Source of the DNA: Anaeramoeba flamelloides
Lineage: Eukaryota > Metamonada > Anaeramoebidae
Direction of reading: 5' to 3'
DNA: 64,000 bases
NCBI GenBank assembly: GCA_027625915.1
Contig: JANTQA010000008.1
Coordinates: 6,255,501-6,319,500, forward strand
The notes beneath the pieces are model-generated. The model made no database searches. It was not told where the DNA came from and saw only the letters and a list, made by a program, of their open reading frames with translations. Of this stretch, positions 47,140-59,309 are shown in pieces (the stretch's first letter is position 1; each line of letters opens with the position of its first letter). A program made the translations under genes and the position numbers.

Positions 47140-50100
47140 TGTTTTTTTTTTTTATTTAATTTAATTTAATAATCATTGACAGCAAAAGTTTTTTTTTTTT
47201 TAATACTTTTTTGATTTTTTGTTTTGATTATTATTTGGAATATTAAATTAACTTCATTTCAAAAATTGTGAATCTCCTGAAATAATAAATTGAAAAAATA
47301 AAACCAAATATTCTTTTAGTATCCAATTACATTTAATTATTAAATAGTTATTAATAATTCACTTTTTAATTATTCTAAACATTTGAAATCCTGATATTTT
47401 AAAAATTATATAATAAAATATCAAAACATAAAAAAAAAGTGAGTCACAATTTTTCAAATGAAAATGTTTACTAATATCAAAACAACTTTTTTTGTTTTAG
47501 TGTTCCAAAAACAAAGTATAATCGTTTTTTTTTTTTGAAAATTTTGTTATCTGATTATTTTTATTTTTTGGTTAAATTATTATTAAAATTTAATTCATTA
47601 AAAGGGTAAGTACATTTTTCAAATTTTGAGTGCCATCATTTATACGAAACTGAATTCTTCAAATCATTTCTATAACCAAATATATTGATATTTTAATAAA
47701 TATGAAAAGTGGAATATATCCGAGGATAATATATTTACATATCAAATAAAAAAACGGAAATCAAAAAAATGAATAGATTGAGCTTGAAAAAATAAATAAA
47801 AATCATTTATTTTATTGATCTTATCTGTAACATTTGATACAATTACTTCTTCTTAATTTGATTTTGTTTTTAATTCTTCAATATATACTTTTTTTTGTAA
47901 AATTTTTGAAAAACAAATTCCATTTTATTTCTAAAGAATTTCTAAAATGAATTAAACCATCCTATTTTCATTTATTTCAGCTAATTCTTGATTGTGTTCA
48001 GAAAATGAATTTTTTTATTTTAATTCCTCTTTAGAAATAAAGTTTTATAGTACGAATTCGTTTGATTTGAAAATTATTTATTTTCCTTTAAACTGAGAAC
48101 TAAAAATAATTTTTGAATCCATTGGAATTTTTTCTCAATTTTTTCTTTAAATTTGGGTTGAATCTTTTATAATTGTTTTTTGATTCTGAGAATTCAACTC
48201 CTTTAATTTTAATTTTTGAAATAGTATCCTTTGTTTTGATATTGTTTGATAAAAATATTTGAAAAAAGAATTTTGAAAGCAATTTTGTAAAAACATATTG
48301 TGTAAAATAATAATAAATAGAAATGGGGATGAGAAATTCGAGGTCATAAATTGTTTGGGTTCATACAAATTAAAAAAAAAAAGAAAATAAATCTTCGAAA
48401 ATAGGTTTTTATCAATTTTTTTTTTTTTCATTTTTGCTTACAATAAATTTATTTGGAAAAGTTTTCTTTCGTGTTTGGTCTTCTAAAAGAAGAAAATATT
48501 TGTTTCAAATATACACCTTTTCGGGTCTTTTTTTTGTTTTATTCTTTGGTTAATTTCAACTCATTTGCACATTTCTAGATGCAAAACATAATTTAATAAA
48601 GCCAAAAATTTAATCAAAAAAAAATGTCCAAAAAATTGAAAAATAAAAGATTCAACTCTGAATGACTTTGGGTTGGTTTTCTGATCACAAATAGAGCTGT
48701 GAATGGTTTTTTGGATTTAAAGTTTCAATATCTGATGGCATTCAAAAAATTTTTTTAGTTAAGGTTCACACAATTTACTTTTTCGAAATGGTAAAATGTA
48801 CTTACTTCCTTAAATATAAACTATTTATAGGTATATTATAAAGTTTCAAAATTGGTCAAATTTAATTTTTTGGTATTTATGAAAAGTTTCTTGATTATTA
48901 TCATTGACATGAAAGTTTTTAATAGTTTTTAATGATTGTGAGAGGAAAAAGCAAAAATGTTATTTTGTAATTGGTAGTATTTTATTACTAAAATTGTAGA
49001 AAATTTGCAAAATTTTGAAAACATCAATACTAAATATTTTTAAAAATTTATTCGAAACCCAATTTTAAATACCAAAAGTTAAGTGGAAAAAAATTACCCT
49101 TTAAAACAAGTTATAAAAAGCCAATTGGTCTCTATTAATTATTTCTTTTTCAAAATTTTTAACCTAAATTCAATAACCTGTCATCAAACCCACCCAATCT
49201 TACTCTAACATGCCTTAACCTGTCCGGGAAGGGGATTTATAAGACCGACAGTCAATATATTTTCAGTGGAATTGACTTTTTGAAAAAAATGAGAATTTGA
49301 CCTATTTTGAAATTTAACTAATATTTAAAAAATAATATTTTTCCCCTATTTCTGAATAATCTTTGATTTGAAGGAATAATAATTTGATTCGAAATTAAAT
49401 GTTTATTTATATTTTTTCAACAAAAAATTCAATTTTTGGAACAAGTTTATTCTTTTTGAAAAAGATCAACAATTAGATAATAATTTGTAAAAAGGGTAAT
49501 TTTTTTTTTTTTTACCTTTTAAATTTAAAAATACTTTTAATTAATTTTTTTTCTTTTTGGAAAAAAATGCAAAGTTTGCTTCTTTTAAAATAAAATCAAC
49601 GAATCAATAAGCAAATATTTACTAAATAGAAAAAATGTAATAAAAATTAACAAAGGGGAATGAAAAAGAATTAATAAAAATATAGAAATTTTGTAGGGAA
49701 TTAATTGATTAGAGATAACTGTTTAATTTTCCCTTTAATCGGGTTTATATGTAGGAAAATAATTCTATTTCTTCATTTTTTTTTTTAATTTCAAAAAGAA
49801 AAATAAAAATTCAAAAATGGATTTAAAATTATTGAATAACCAGTTTGAATCTAAAATATTGCTATTTTTATTTTTTGAAGTGACTTACAACTATTTAATT
49901 CAATACTAATCATATGGAATGTTCAGTTTATTTTTAATATTTTACCTCTTGAGACTAAATTTTTTAAAATACAAATTGGGTTTAAATAATTTTCAAAAAT
50001 ATTTTCTCTAATAAAGCAAACTAAGAACACGTTTGGTTGGATGATGTTTACTGGCAACATAAAAGTAATAAATAATAAAGATAAATAGAATATAAAAAGA

Positions 50101-50168
50101 AACACAATTTTTTAACAAAAAAAAAAAAAATAAGAAATTATTTTTAATTATTTTTTATTATTAATTTT
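47140..50168. other. Convergent intergenic region, no gene seen
   Basis: 3 kb between the 3' ends of the RasGAP and INCENP genes. Homopolymer-rich AT sequence; no RNA gene, repeat pair or exon could be supported. A slightly GC-richer patch at 49190-49245 shows no reading frame of note. Confidence 0.6.
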
Positions 50169-53100
50169 TCAATAAAACAATATTTCTTTTTTATTTTTTT
50201 TTCTAGATCTTGGCATATAACCCATTTTTTTTTTATAATCAATAAATTCAGATTGGGTAAGGTTGTCGGGTTCCCAATAAAATGAAGATGTTCTAATTCT
50301 TAATTTATGTTGTTTTTTTTGGAATATTGCTTGTAAATTGCATGTTTCAATTTGTGGGAAAATATTGTCGGGATCGGTTGTAAGTTGATCTGCCAAACTG
50401 AGATTTAATTTTTCTTCATAGGCCCAATTTGGGCACCTATCTCCTTTTTTAGGAAACCCGTTGTTTCTGGGGTGCGATTTTGGATTTAATTCATTTTCTG
50501 AATCAGAAAAATTAATTTCTTGATGTTTCGAAGAAGAATCAGACCCAGAATCAGAACCGGAATAGGAATCGGATTTGGAATTGGAGTTGGAATTGGAGTT
50601 GGAATCGGAGTTGGAATCGGAGTTGGAATCAGAACATGTTTCAGTGTATGAACTAGAGTTGGTACCTGAAGACGTATCTGAATGATTGTCAGAATGGGGA
50701 CTATTCTGGGAATCGGAAGCTGAACTGGAATCGGAAGCTGAACTGGAATCGGAAGTGTAATTTGATTCCGAATTATTATTAGATTTATGATTATGATTAT
50801 CAAACGGTGTTTCGTTCTCTGTACTATTACCCAAATCTTGATTATTTGATCCAAGCTCACTAAAGTTTTTTTTTTCATCCTCGGTTTCATCCACTTCCTC
50901 TTTTTCGTGCACCCCCTCCTTTCCACTTTCATGATCATTTTCACTGTCACTATCACTATCACTGCCACTGCCACTATCACTGTATTCAGTAAAAAGTGGT
51001 CTTGCTTTCATTTGTCCAAAATTTAATTCATTTTTAAGTGGTGTTTGTAAATATTGATTTTCATTCTGGCATTTTTCAATTTGAATTGGTGTTAATTGAT
51101 CATTTACAAAGGGTGATATGTTCATTAAATTTTGTTCTTTAGATAACCTTAAAGAATTTTTATATGGGATTTTTGGTGTAAGATTATTCTTATCCATGTT
51201 GTTAGGTAAAGGTGAGTCAATAATTTCAATCATCATTTTGTTTTGGCTGTTTAAAACATCGTCATCGTCGTCGTCATCATCATCATCATCATCATTAAAA
51301 TTGATCTTGCTCCTTGAAGATTTGTTTTTAAGATAATTTCTTTTTTTATTTTTAATGAGGGGTGTTGTTCTTTCTGGTGTTTCTAAGATCATTAAAAAAT
51401 CATTATCATTACTGGAGTTGTTGTTGTCCTCATCATTATTGTTGCCACAATTGTCATTATCATTCTCATTATTATTATTGTTTTGATTTTCTTTTACATT
51501 TTTGTTTTTATTTAATTTGATGAAATTATTAGAATTGTTAGGTGTGCACGGGATTTTAAAATCAAAATTTTTATGCTTATTTTGATCATTGAACGGTTGT
51601 AAATTATTTTCCTTCCTGCTACTATGTTTATTGTTCTTCTTACCCAACACTCTTCTTTTTTTAGAGGGGGCCGTGTTTTGGTTCTGTTGGTTTGTGCTCA
51701 ATTTGGAATTTTTGTCTTTGGGATCTTTATTTTTTTTATTTTGAAATCTTCTTTTTCTTTGGTTCTTATGACTCGATGGTGAAAACGATTGTAAATTGAA
51801 TGGGATTTTTTCTGAGAAATTATTTGGTAATTTTAAAGTTAAACTTGTACTCTTATTGTTTTTGCTTGTCCTTGTGCTCTTCTTTTTCATTTTCGTTTTC
51901 TTTTTCTTTTTTGCTTTCCTTTTCTCTTGAATTTTCTTTTTCGTTGTCATTTTCTTTTTCTTTTTTGTTTCCTTTTTATTTTTTGTTTTCATTTTCATTT
52001 TCTTTTTCGTTGTCATTTTCTTTTTATTTCTTAAACTTTGTTTTTTTTGTTTTATTTGTTTCTTTTTTGATTTTTGAATGGGTTGGCTTACTCTTTGTGG
52101 CCCTTTTGTGTTCTCTTCTTCAGAGTTTTCAAATTTCGATAATTTTTCTTTTTTTTTCAATTTTTTTTGTGCTTGGCGTTTTTGTATCTGGTTTTGCTTT
52201 TGTTTAGATTTTTTGACTTTTTTTTGTTTTTGTTTTTGTTTTTTGTTTTGTTTTTGTTTATGTTTTACTTTGTTTTTCAGTTTGTTTTTTTTTATATTTT
52301 TCTGGTCAGAAAACGTTTCTTTTTCAATTAAAGATCTTTCATTGCGAAGGATCTGTAAGTGTTCTAATTCTTTTTTTTGAAGTCTTTTAATTTCTTCAAA
52401 TTCTTTTTTACAAAACTCAACAATTTGTTTTCTTTTCTTTAATTCTGGTGTTGACAAATTCTTGTTTGGCTTTTCTCTGTTGTGTTTTTTTTTCGAATTA
52501 AATGCATTCCCGTTATTTGTCTCTTGCACCCTAAAGACTTTTTTTTTAGCAGACGAAGGCGAAAAACAAATTTTATGGCGTAAATTGTCTTTCTTTTTGT
52601 TATTCTTAGAAAATGTGTGTTGGCTTTTTACATTTTTCTTGCTACTTTTCTTTTTCTCTTTCTTTTTCTTTTTCTTTTTCTTTTTTTGGATCTTATTTTT
52701 TATTTCCTCAATGTTTGTTTCTTCAAACATGTTCGAATCAAATAATTCTAATTGTTTTTTTGGTTTTTTCTTCTTATTGGGATTTTTTGGATTTTTCCAA
52801 TTCACATATTCATTTTTGTTTTTTGAATTGCAAATCATGTTTTGTTCTGATTTTGTTTTTGGTGTAAGCACACTCAAGTTTTTACGGAAAGGAATTTCTT
52901 CTTTTTCTTTTTGTTTTTGTTTTTGTTTTTTCCTCTGGGTTCTTTTCTTGTTTTGTGAATGAGGATTTATAAATTCACAACTTTTCTTTCCTTTTTGAAT
53001 TTCTACTCCATGCTCGTACCTTAGTCTTGATGTGGTTATTTTTAATTTTGATTTTTTTGGTGTTAAACTTGCAGATGGTACGTGAATATTGATGTTAGTG

Positions 53101-53243
53101 CTATGCACCTTGTCAAAGCCAAAATGCCGAAGAAGACTTTTTTTTGTAGATTCTTCTTGTTTTGATTTGACATTGTAAGACACCTGTTTAGGCTGCCTGT
53201 TGAAAAGGGATTGATAATTTGGATTTAAGTTTTCTTTAAAAGA
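50169..53243 (-). CDS. INCENP homologue (chromosomal passenger complex scaffold), 5' partial
   Basis: 1,024 visible codons in one exon, open up to a TAG acceptor at about 53244-53246. There is no ATG at the 5' end (the GTG at 53183 is internal), so a short upstream exon is missing. The bulk is low-complexity: Lys/Gln-rich stretches suited to a long charged helix, then Asn-, Asp- (12 in a row) and Ser/Asp-rich segments. The diagnostic part is the C-terminal IN-box (about bases 50265-50435): CPNWAYEEKLNLSLADQL, DPDNIFPQIETCNLQAIF and RIRTSSFYW. The last carries the TSS motif that Aurora B phosphorylates in other species; this box binds and activates Aurora kinase. Family members scaffold survivin/borealin through the N-terminus, which is not visible here. 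A basic tail of about 30 residues follows the box. Sequence outside the IN-box is too repetitive for comparison, so the call rests on that domain. Confidence 0.85.
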   Translation of the reverse strand, partial: SFKENLNPNYQSLFNRQPKQVSYNVKSKQEESTKKSLLRHFGFDKVHSTNINIHVPSASLTPKKSKLKITTSRLRYEHGVEIQKGKKSCEFINPHSQNKKRTQRKKQKQKQKEKEEIPFRKNLSVLTPKTKSEQNMICNSKNKNEYVNWKNPKNPNKKKKPKKQLELFDSNMFEETNIEEIKNKIQKKKKKKKKKEKKKSSKKNVKSQHTFSKNNKKKDNLRHKICFSPSSAKKKVFRVQETNNGNAFNSKKKHNREKPNKNLSTPELKKRKQIVEFCKKEFEEIKRLQKKELEHLQILRNERSLIEKETFSDQKNIKKNKLKNKVKHKQKQNKKQKQKQKKVKKSKQKQNQIQKRQAQKKLKKKEKLSKFENSEEENTKGPQRVSQPIQKSKKKQIKQKKQSLRNKKKMTTKKKMKMKTKNKKETKKKKKMTTKKKIQEKRKAKKKKKTKMKKKSTRTSKNNKSTSLTLKLPNNFSEKIPFNLQSFSPSSHKNQRKRRFQNKKNKDPKDKNSKLSTNQQNQNTAPSKKRRVLGKKNNKHSSRKENNLQPFNDQNKHKNFDFKIPCTPNNSNNFIKLNKNKNVKENQNNNNNENDNDNCGNNNDEDNNNSSNDNDFLMILETPERTTPLIKNKKRNYLKNKSSRSKINFNDDDDDDDDDDDDVLNSQNKMMIEIIDSPLPNNMDKNNLTPKIPYKNSLRLSKEQNLMNISPFVNDQLTPIQIEKCQNENQYLQTPLKNELNFGQMKARPLFTEYSDSGSGSDSDSDSENDHESGKEGVHEKEEVDETEDEKKNFSELGSNNQDLGNSTENETPFDNHNHKSNNNSESNYTSDSSSASDSSSASDSQNSPHSDNHSDTSSGTNSSSYTETCSDSNSDSNSDSNSNSNSNSKSDSYSGSDSGSDSSSKHQEINFSDSENELNPKSHPRNNGFPKKGDRCPNWAYEEKLNLSLADQLTTDPDNIFPQIETCNLQAIFQKKQHKLRIRTSSFYWEPDNLTQSEFIDYKKKMGYMPRSRKKNKKEILFY

Positions 53244-54349
53244 CTATTTTAAGAAGATGAATAAAATAATGAAAAATAAATATTTCATAAAACTGTTAAA
53301 ATTAGATTTTTTTTTTTTCATTTTTTGACTAAAAGTCTATTTTTCATAAAATCAATTTTTACGTTTTCAAAAATATTAATAGTTTTTTGTTTGTGTTGGT
53401 AAAATGAAGTTGTGTTTGAAAAGATATTAAAATTCGACATTAAATTTGGTTTCTTTTGTTTTTTTCAAATGAAAATAAACTACAAATCCAAAACAAGATT
53501 AGGAAAAAAATGAATTTTTCGTTTTTGTGAAAAAGAAAATACAATTCTTGATCTTCATCCAAAGAAAACAATTGAGATTATTTCATGTTTAATTTGAAAT
53601 GTTTCTCAAAATTTTTAAATTGTTGATTTGTCTAAAGTATTTACCGTTTATTATTTTATATCAATTCACTTTTTGATAGAATAATTTTATTTTTAATGTG
53701 TCAGCTGTCTCTTTAACTCGCCCTTTTTTTCTCTTATGACCGTTAATAAAATCAAATTTAAATTTGGATATTTTTTCAAAGAAATTTAATTGCTTTTGAA
53801 TTTGAAACGATCAATGTTTTTAATTTTGATTTAAACTTCTATTTATTCTATTGTGTCATGAAATAGTTGTTTCATGGAGACCAGAAGAAAAAAGGTAAGA
53901 GTGTTTGATTGTTAAAGTGTTTTCAAAGAGTTTTTCCTTTTCATTTCTAAAATCTTGAAATTTTGTAAAAAAAAATTTTTTATCTTTATTTACTTCAATA
54001 ATATTTTTAATTGGAAAATAAAAAGAACAAAATTTTAATTTAGCTTTTCAAAAAAAATCACATTTCAAGAATTCAAAGAAGCCATCAAGGTCATTAAAAT
54101 CTAAAAGGTAAATTATTAATTTCACATGATTTTCAGAATTAAATATTTGAAATGTCAAAAGATCTTGTAAAACCTTTTTTTCAAAGCCAAATTAAAATTT
54201 TGTTCTATTTCTTTTCCAACAAATAGTAATTGGTTTCAGGAGTAAATTTTTCTATTTATTTTACTCAAGATAAAATTTGCTGGGTTTATTTTGTTTACCT
54301 ACATTGATCAAAATAATGTTTTCAGAACAACTATAACCCATCAAGACAA

Positions 54350-55058
54350 GGAAAATTTTTTCAAAAAAAAATCTCTAAATTTTGTATTTTTGAAATACAC
54401 TCATATAATAAACATTATTAAACATAACAATTCTCAAAAAGGTTTATAATTTTGATAGATATTAATCGGAATTGAAAAAAAAAATGAAATTTTTCAGTAA
54501 TATTTTTTTCAGTTTTAATTGTAAAATTTTTGATTTTTTTAATTGACTTAGTCAAGAGATGTTTTCAAGTATTTTTATAATAGTCTAAAAAGAAAAATAT
54601 TTTTCAATTTAAAAATATCACAAAATATTTGAATCAAAATATATCGCTAAATTAAATTGAAAATCTGGTTTTTTATCTGTTTTTGGAATATTTTTTATCA
54701 TTTTATTTTTTTCTGTGTTTGTGTTTTTATATACATTCCCGGTTGTTTTCTGCAAATTGCTTTAACATTTATTCTTTTTTCAATCTTATTGTTCAATCAA
54801 AAATTAATTCATTTTAACTTTTTTCATTAAAAAAATACCCCAAAAAGAGGCGTTTTTTTCAAAAGTTGGTATTTTTGAAAAATGGGATATTCGGATTTTC
54901 ATGAGTTTAATAGCTACCCTATCTTTTTTTTTATTACATAAAATTATGATAACTTTGAAAAAATGATTTATAAATGAAGTATAACTGAAATCCAATTTAT
55001 ATTTTTGGCTAACTTTAATTTTTGGTGTTTAAATTTTCCTTGTAGTGATGTATCAAAA
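54350..55058 (+). repeat. Dispersed repeat family E, copy 2
   Basis: Same orientation and order as 27015-27720, with long matching blocks such as AAAAAAATCTCTAAATTTTG near the start, ATATATCGCTAAATTAAATT at 54641 and TGGCTAACTTTAATTTTTGG near the end. Confidence 0.75.
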
Positions 55059-56549
55059 TATAATATGTACTTTGTTTTCTTCTTGTTCCAAGGTAACATC
55101 CAATTTACTACCCAATAATATCCCAAAGATGTAATCAATTTTGAAAGTAAAATCCTTGATATTTTCTTTAAAATTTAAATTATCAATTCAATTTATTCAA
55201 CTTTTTACATAATATACTCAATTTTTTTGAAATATTTTGTTTTTTTTTTTGAGAGAAATTTTCTACAAATTTATTCTATTTTTTTGAGATAAATTTTACA
55301 ATTTGATACTGATATTTTTAGGATTTCTTTTTAAATAATAGAACTTTAAGAAACCAAAATCATCTTTAATTTGGTTATTTGTTGGTTTATTTGATCCTTT
55401 GATCAATGGTATTCTATATAAAGAAAAACACACTGTTATTTTGAGTACATATATAAATTTAAAGCCTTCCCAACCCAATAACCCACGTGTATTTATTATA
55501 TTGTTCCGAGGCAAAATCTCATTCACTATTCAATAATATAACTATGTTCAAATCAATTTGTGAAATAAACTCATTAAAATTTTCTGTAAATTCTATAATA
55601 TGAATGAGTTTTGCTAATTTTTTCATTTTTTTCTCAATTTAATTGAAATTTTTTGTTTGTTTGATGAATTATATTTCTTTAATAATTTAACTCTATTTTT
55701 TGTAATAAAATTGTTCACTTTTGGTTGTTTAATTTTGGAATTTCGTTTTTGATTATATGCTATTAAGAAACAAATATGCATTTATTTGGTGTTTAATTTT
55801 ATTATTATTATTATTTTTTTTTTTTGACCAAATTCTTGATTTGTGCTGAGAGAAACTTATTTTTTAAATTAAACAGGTATTGTGAGACTTTAAATCTTCC
55901 TTAAAAGTTTTTTTGATTAGTGAATTTTTTTTTTAATTTTATATTTGTAAAATATTCGGGGATCGGGGACTAGTTTAGATAAAAAAAATTCTTCAAGTAT
56001 ATTTAAAAACAAAATTAAAAAGTATTAATTATCTAATCTTTATTATCAAAAATAAAGTAAAATTCTGGTTGCTCTTGGACCTTAATTGTTTTTAATGTTA
56101 TCTTTAGAAACAAATTAATGTTTTTAAAAGTTTTTTTTTTTTTCATTTTTGTTAAGTTCAAAATCCAACCTATTTCGAAATTATTTCAAAAAAAAAAATC
56201 TTTATATTATGTGAAGGAATTCTACAAAAATAAAACACAAAATTGCAAATAAATCCCTCAATTTTTTAATATTACCTTTTCTAAAAAATCGGCTTAATTT
56301 CAAAAAAAAACAAATAATTATTTTAAACTTTTTCAACAAATATAATTTCTTGATTCAAAGAACAGTTCAAATCAATTTTTTCTTTGTATTGAACAAAAAA
56401 AATACAAAAAAAATACAAAAAAAATCAAAACATTAAATCAAAAATCCCTCCCAAAACACTTTTGTAAAATCCGGAAATTCAACTCCCCTCCTTAATAAAT
56501 ACTTTTACTTTGAATATTTTTAATCGATGACTAATAACCAAGTTTCAAT

Positions 56550-57175
56550 TATTTCAGTGGGTTAGTAATAACCCAAAGGATTAAGGTGTATAAAATAGGT
56601 CTTTTTTTTTGATTCTCAATTTTTTATATATTTTCAAATAAATACAATTAATTCAAATTAAGAATTTGAAATAAAAGTGAAAAAAATTTATTCTCAAATC
56701 ACTTATTTAAATAATAAGAGTTCGTTGTTTACTACCTTAATGCTTGAAAATGTGTATTAATTAATCTATTAAATTTCAAGAAATTTTAATAAATAGTTAT
56801 AATTAACAGAAAAGTTCAAATTATTTGAGATCTTCAAGGATACACAATTGGATTTATTTTTTTTATATTTTTAAAATAATAGTAAAGACAAACGTAAAAG
56901 GTTATCCCCCCCCCCCCCCCCCCAAACTCCCATAAATTACTAAAAGTGATATTTATTTAAAAGTAATTGTTTTATTAAATTTTCTTTTTTTGATATGTTT
57001 TTAATCCAGAAATCCAACAAAAAGGGATCCAGATCTTTTGACTGAAAATTCCAATGGGAAAAAATGAAATCTTTTTTAAAATGAGAATTTATTCTCTCTA
57101 AAGTTGATAAATAAGTTTTTTTATTGGGTGTTATGGTATATTTGTGTCAAATTAGTACCCTATTACCTTTGGGGA
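56550..57175 (-). repeat. Dispersed repeat family D, partial reverse copy
   Basis: The reverse complement matches the 5' half of the 59310 copy: CCCAAAGGTAATAGGGTA at the right edge, CTTTAGAGAGAATAAATTCT, and the GTATCCTTGAAGATC block in reverse at 56830-56850. The 3' half is absent. A C18 run (56906-56923) lies inside. Confidence 0.7.
56906..56923. repeat. C18 homopolymer
   Basis: Eighteen consecutive C residues, conspicuous in a sequence of roughly 22-25% G+C. It sits within the partial family D copy; the other copies have no such run. Confidence 0.95.
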
Positions 57176-57642
57176 AAAAATAAAAAAGACTTCAAAGATA
57201 CTCAAGATTGTTAATTTTAGAAAACAATTCTCAACATCGTTGAAATAGTGATTTTTTTTGCTATAATAGGACTTAATTGAAGACATTCTACAATTTTCTA
57301 ATTTTGTGCAAATATTTTTGACATCTGGTTTCTTTGTGTTTCAATGAACAAAATAACACTAAAAATTGTTTGAAAACACTAGTTTTATTTCTCTCAAGAT
57401 CAAATTGTTTAAAGTAAAAAATAGGTTATTTTGAAAAGAACTTATTCTTTTAAATTTTCGGCTAAACAAAAAAAAATATCAAAAGAGAATAGAACCACAA
57501 CTCACAAACACACTAAAAAAAATATTTTAAATTTATTTTGAATCAAACCTTTTTAAAAAAATCTTTATCTTTTGAAGAAAAGAGTTTTAAAAATAAAAGT
57601 TCATTTTTTTATATTTTTTATCTTTTTTATCTTTTTGAGCAA

Positions 57643-58455
57643 ATGAACAAACTTTACATCCGTGTAGTAGAAGCCAAAGGTTTAAGATCAGCTGATTTTA
57701 ATGGAAAAGTATGTTTTTCTTTGTTAATTTTTTTTTTTTTCTTTTAGCTTTACATTTTAAAAAAGTTTTTAAATTTTTTTTTTTTTCATTTTTTAAAACC
57801 ATAGTCTGATCCATTTTGTGTTTTAAGTATTTCTGATCAAGAAGTCCCAGACAAAGTTAAAAAACAAGGAAAATTATTTACACCAAAAACAAAAGTAATT
57901 AAGAAAACTTTGAATCCAGTCTGGCATGAATCCAAAATGCTTTACGTTGGCCCAGGAAATGAAGAAAAAGATTTCCTTAGAGTTGTTATTTGGGATTGGG
58001 ATCGTGTAATTTTTTTTTTTTTCTTTTTTATTTATCAAACTGTATTATTTTTTTAACTTATTCTCTCCTTTCCTTTCCTTTCTTTCGATCTATTTAATTT
58101 ATAATTTTTTTTTCTAACAATTTTTTTTCTGAATAGGCTTCAAAAAATGATCTTCTTGGAATGGTCAAAATTCCACTTTCAAACCTTACAAATGGAAAAG
58201 CTGTTGATGCGTAAGAAGAAATTTTTTCTTTTCTTTTTCTAATTTTATCTTGTTTTCTTGAGAGAATTTTTCTCTTCATTTTTTCTAATTGGAAAATTCC
58301 TTAATTATTTGAAACTCTTTTCCAAACTTTATTTTGATCGAATTATGAATAGTTGGTATAACGTTGAACCAATGAAAAAAGAAAAAGCTAAAGGAGAACT
58401 CCGTTTGATCACTCATTATTGCCCAGTTGGTGTACCATTTTATAACAACTTTTAA
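57643..58455 (+). CDS. Single C2-domain protein, four exons (join 57643-57708, 57805-58005, 58137-58210, 58353-58455)
   Basis: A 147-residue protein that is essentially one C2 domain. Start ATG 57643 (MNKLYIRVVEAKGLRSADFN). The splice joins read NGK|SDPFCVLSI, WDWDR|ASKNDLLG and NGKAVDA|WYNVEPM, each matching the C2 consensus (loop SDPyv, NPVWhE, v.DwD, G...ipl..l, W..L). Introns are 96, 131 and 142 nt with GTATGT, GTAATT and GTAAGA donors and TAG acceptors; the first two are phase 0 and the third is phase 2. Calcium-ligand acidics are mostly kept: Asp in SADFNGKSDP and the two Asp of WDWD. The final strand reads GELRLITHY. Such proteins bind phospholipid membranes, often with calcium; no enzymatic domain is attached. 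A longer frame upstream of 57643 is not needed. The model is well supported by domain continuity. Confidence 0.92.
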
Positions 58456-59309
58456 TTTGTTTTTTTATTTTTGCTTTTCACAATTTTCTGATTAAATTAT
58501 TTTTTCTTCTTATATTTGAATGGTTGAAAACAACATTTTCTTGACAACAACGAGAATACTATAAAAGATAACAACTGCTTGAAGAAACATTACAATTACA
58601 ATTACACAGTAATTGGCAAAATAAAAAAAAATAAAAGAAATAATATAATATCTAGCAATAAAACAAAATGATACTAACTCTTTTTCTCTTTTTTAAATTA
58701 GTCTTTTTATTCAGAATTATTTAAAACTTGTGATTTCCATTTTCCATTTTCCTTTTTTTCCCGAATCATTCTTTTTCAAGATCTATACTGTTTTAGACTT
58801 TAAGTTTCAAAGTAATTTCAAACAATTTTTAATTCGATTTCTATTTTTTTAAATCCAATCATCCATTCTGGAAAAAAAATTGTCAAATCGATTTTAATTG
58901 TAATAATAGTAGTAAAAGTTCAAATTTTCTAATATTTTTTTAAGTATTTTTTGCTTTATTTTCAAACAAATAACAAGTTCTAAAAATGTTCTGATTCTTA
59001 GAATTAAAATCGAATTCAAAACCTTGAATAAAACCAAAAATTAAGCTTATTCAAATTTTCCTAATGTTGAATTTGAGATTTAAAAGTAAAACATTAAGTA
59101 ATATTGATTTTTTTTTTTATTATGCTTTTTCCATTCATGGGTACTTGACTTTAAGATTTTTACAATGGGTATTAATCCAGTTTGAGGAATTTCAGTTTCA
59201 GATATCTTTATTGTAAAGTGAAAAATAAGTAGAAATAATATTGAAAATTTTACTATTTTACAAACTATTTTGTTATTTAAGGGAATAGTAACTCTTATTT
59301 ATTTTTTTT

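Larger units (their letters stand above)
53244..57642. other. Intergenic between INCENP and the C2 gene
   Basis: 4.4 kb. It should contain the first exon and promoter of the INCENP gene (leftward) and the promoter of the C2 gene (rightward), but no exon could be assigned. It holds repeat E copy 2 (54350-55058), a partial reverse copy of repeat D (56550-57175) and a run of 18 C. Confidence 0.6.

Noticed and set aside
50486-52962. Several Phe/Ser- or Ile/Pro-rich frames overlapping the INCENP gene on both strands
   Set aside because: Shadows of the repetitive Lys/Ser/Asp coding sequence; the IN-box frame is clearly the real one.
53874-53902. ATGGAGACCAGAAGAAAAAA followed by GTAAGAG: a possible tiny first exon on the plus strand
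   Set aside because: No acceptor or downstream plus-strand exon can be linked to it before the C2 gene, which has its own good start.
57538-57642. N-terminal extension of the C2 protein upstream of ATG 57643
   Set aside because: The extension starts from a non-ATG codon and is Phe/Tyr-rich noncoding-like sequence; the C2 domain begins right at ATG 57643.
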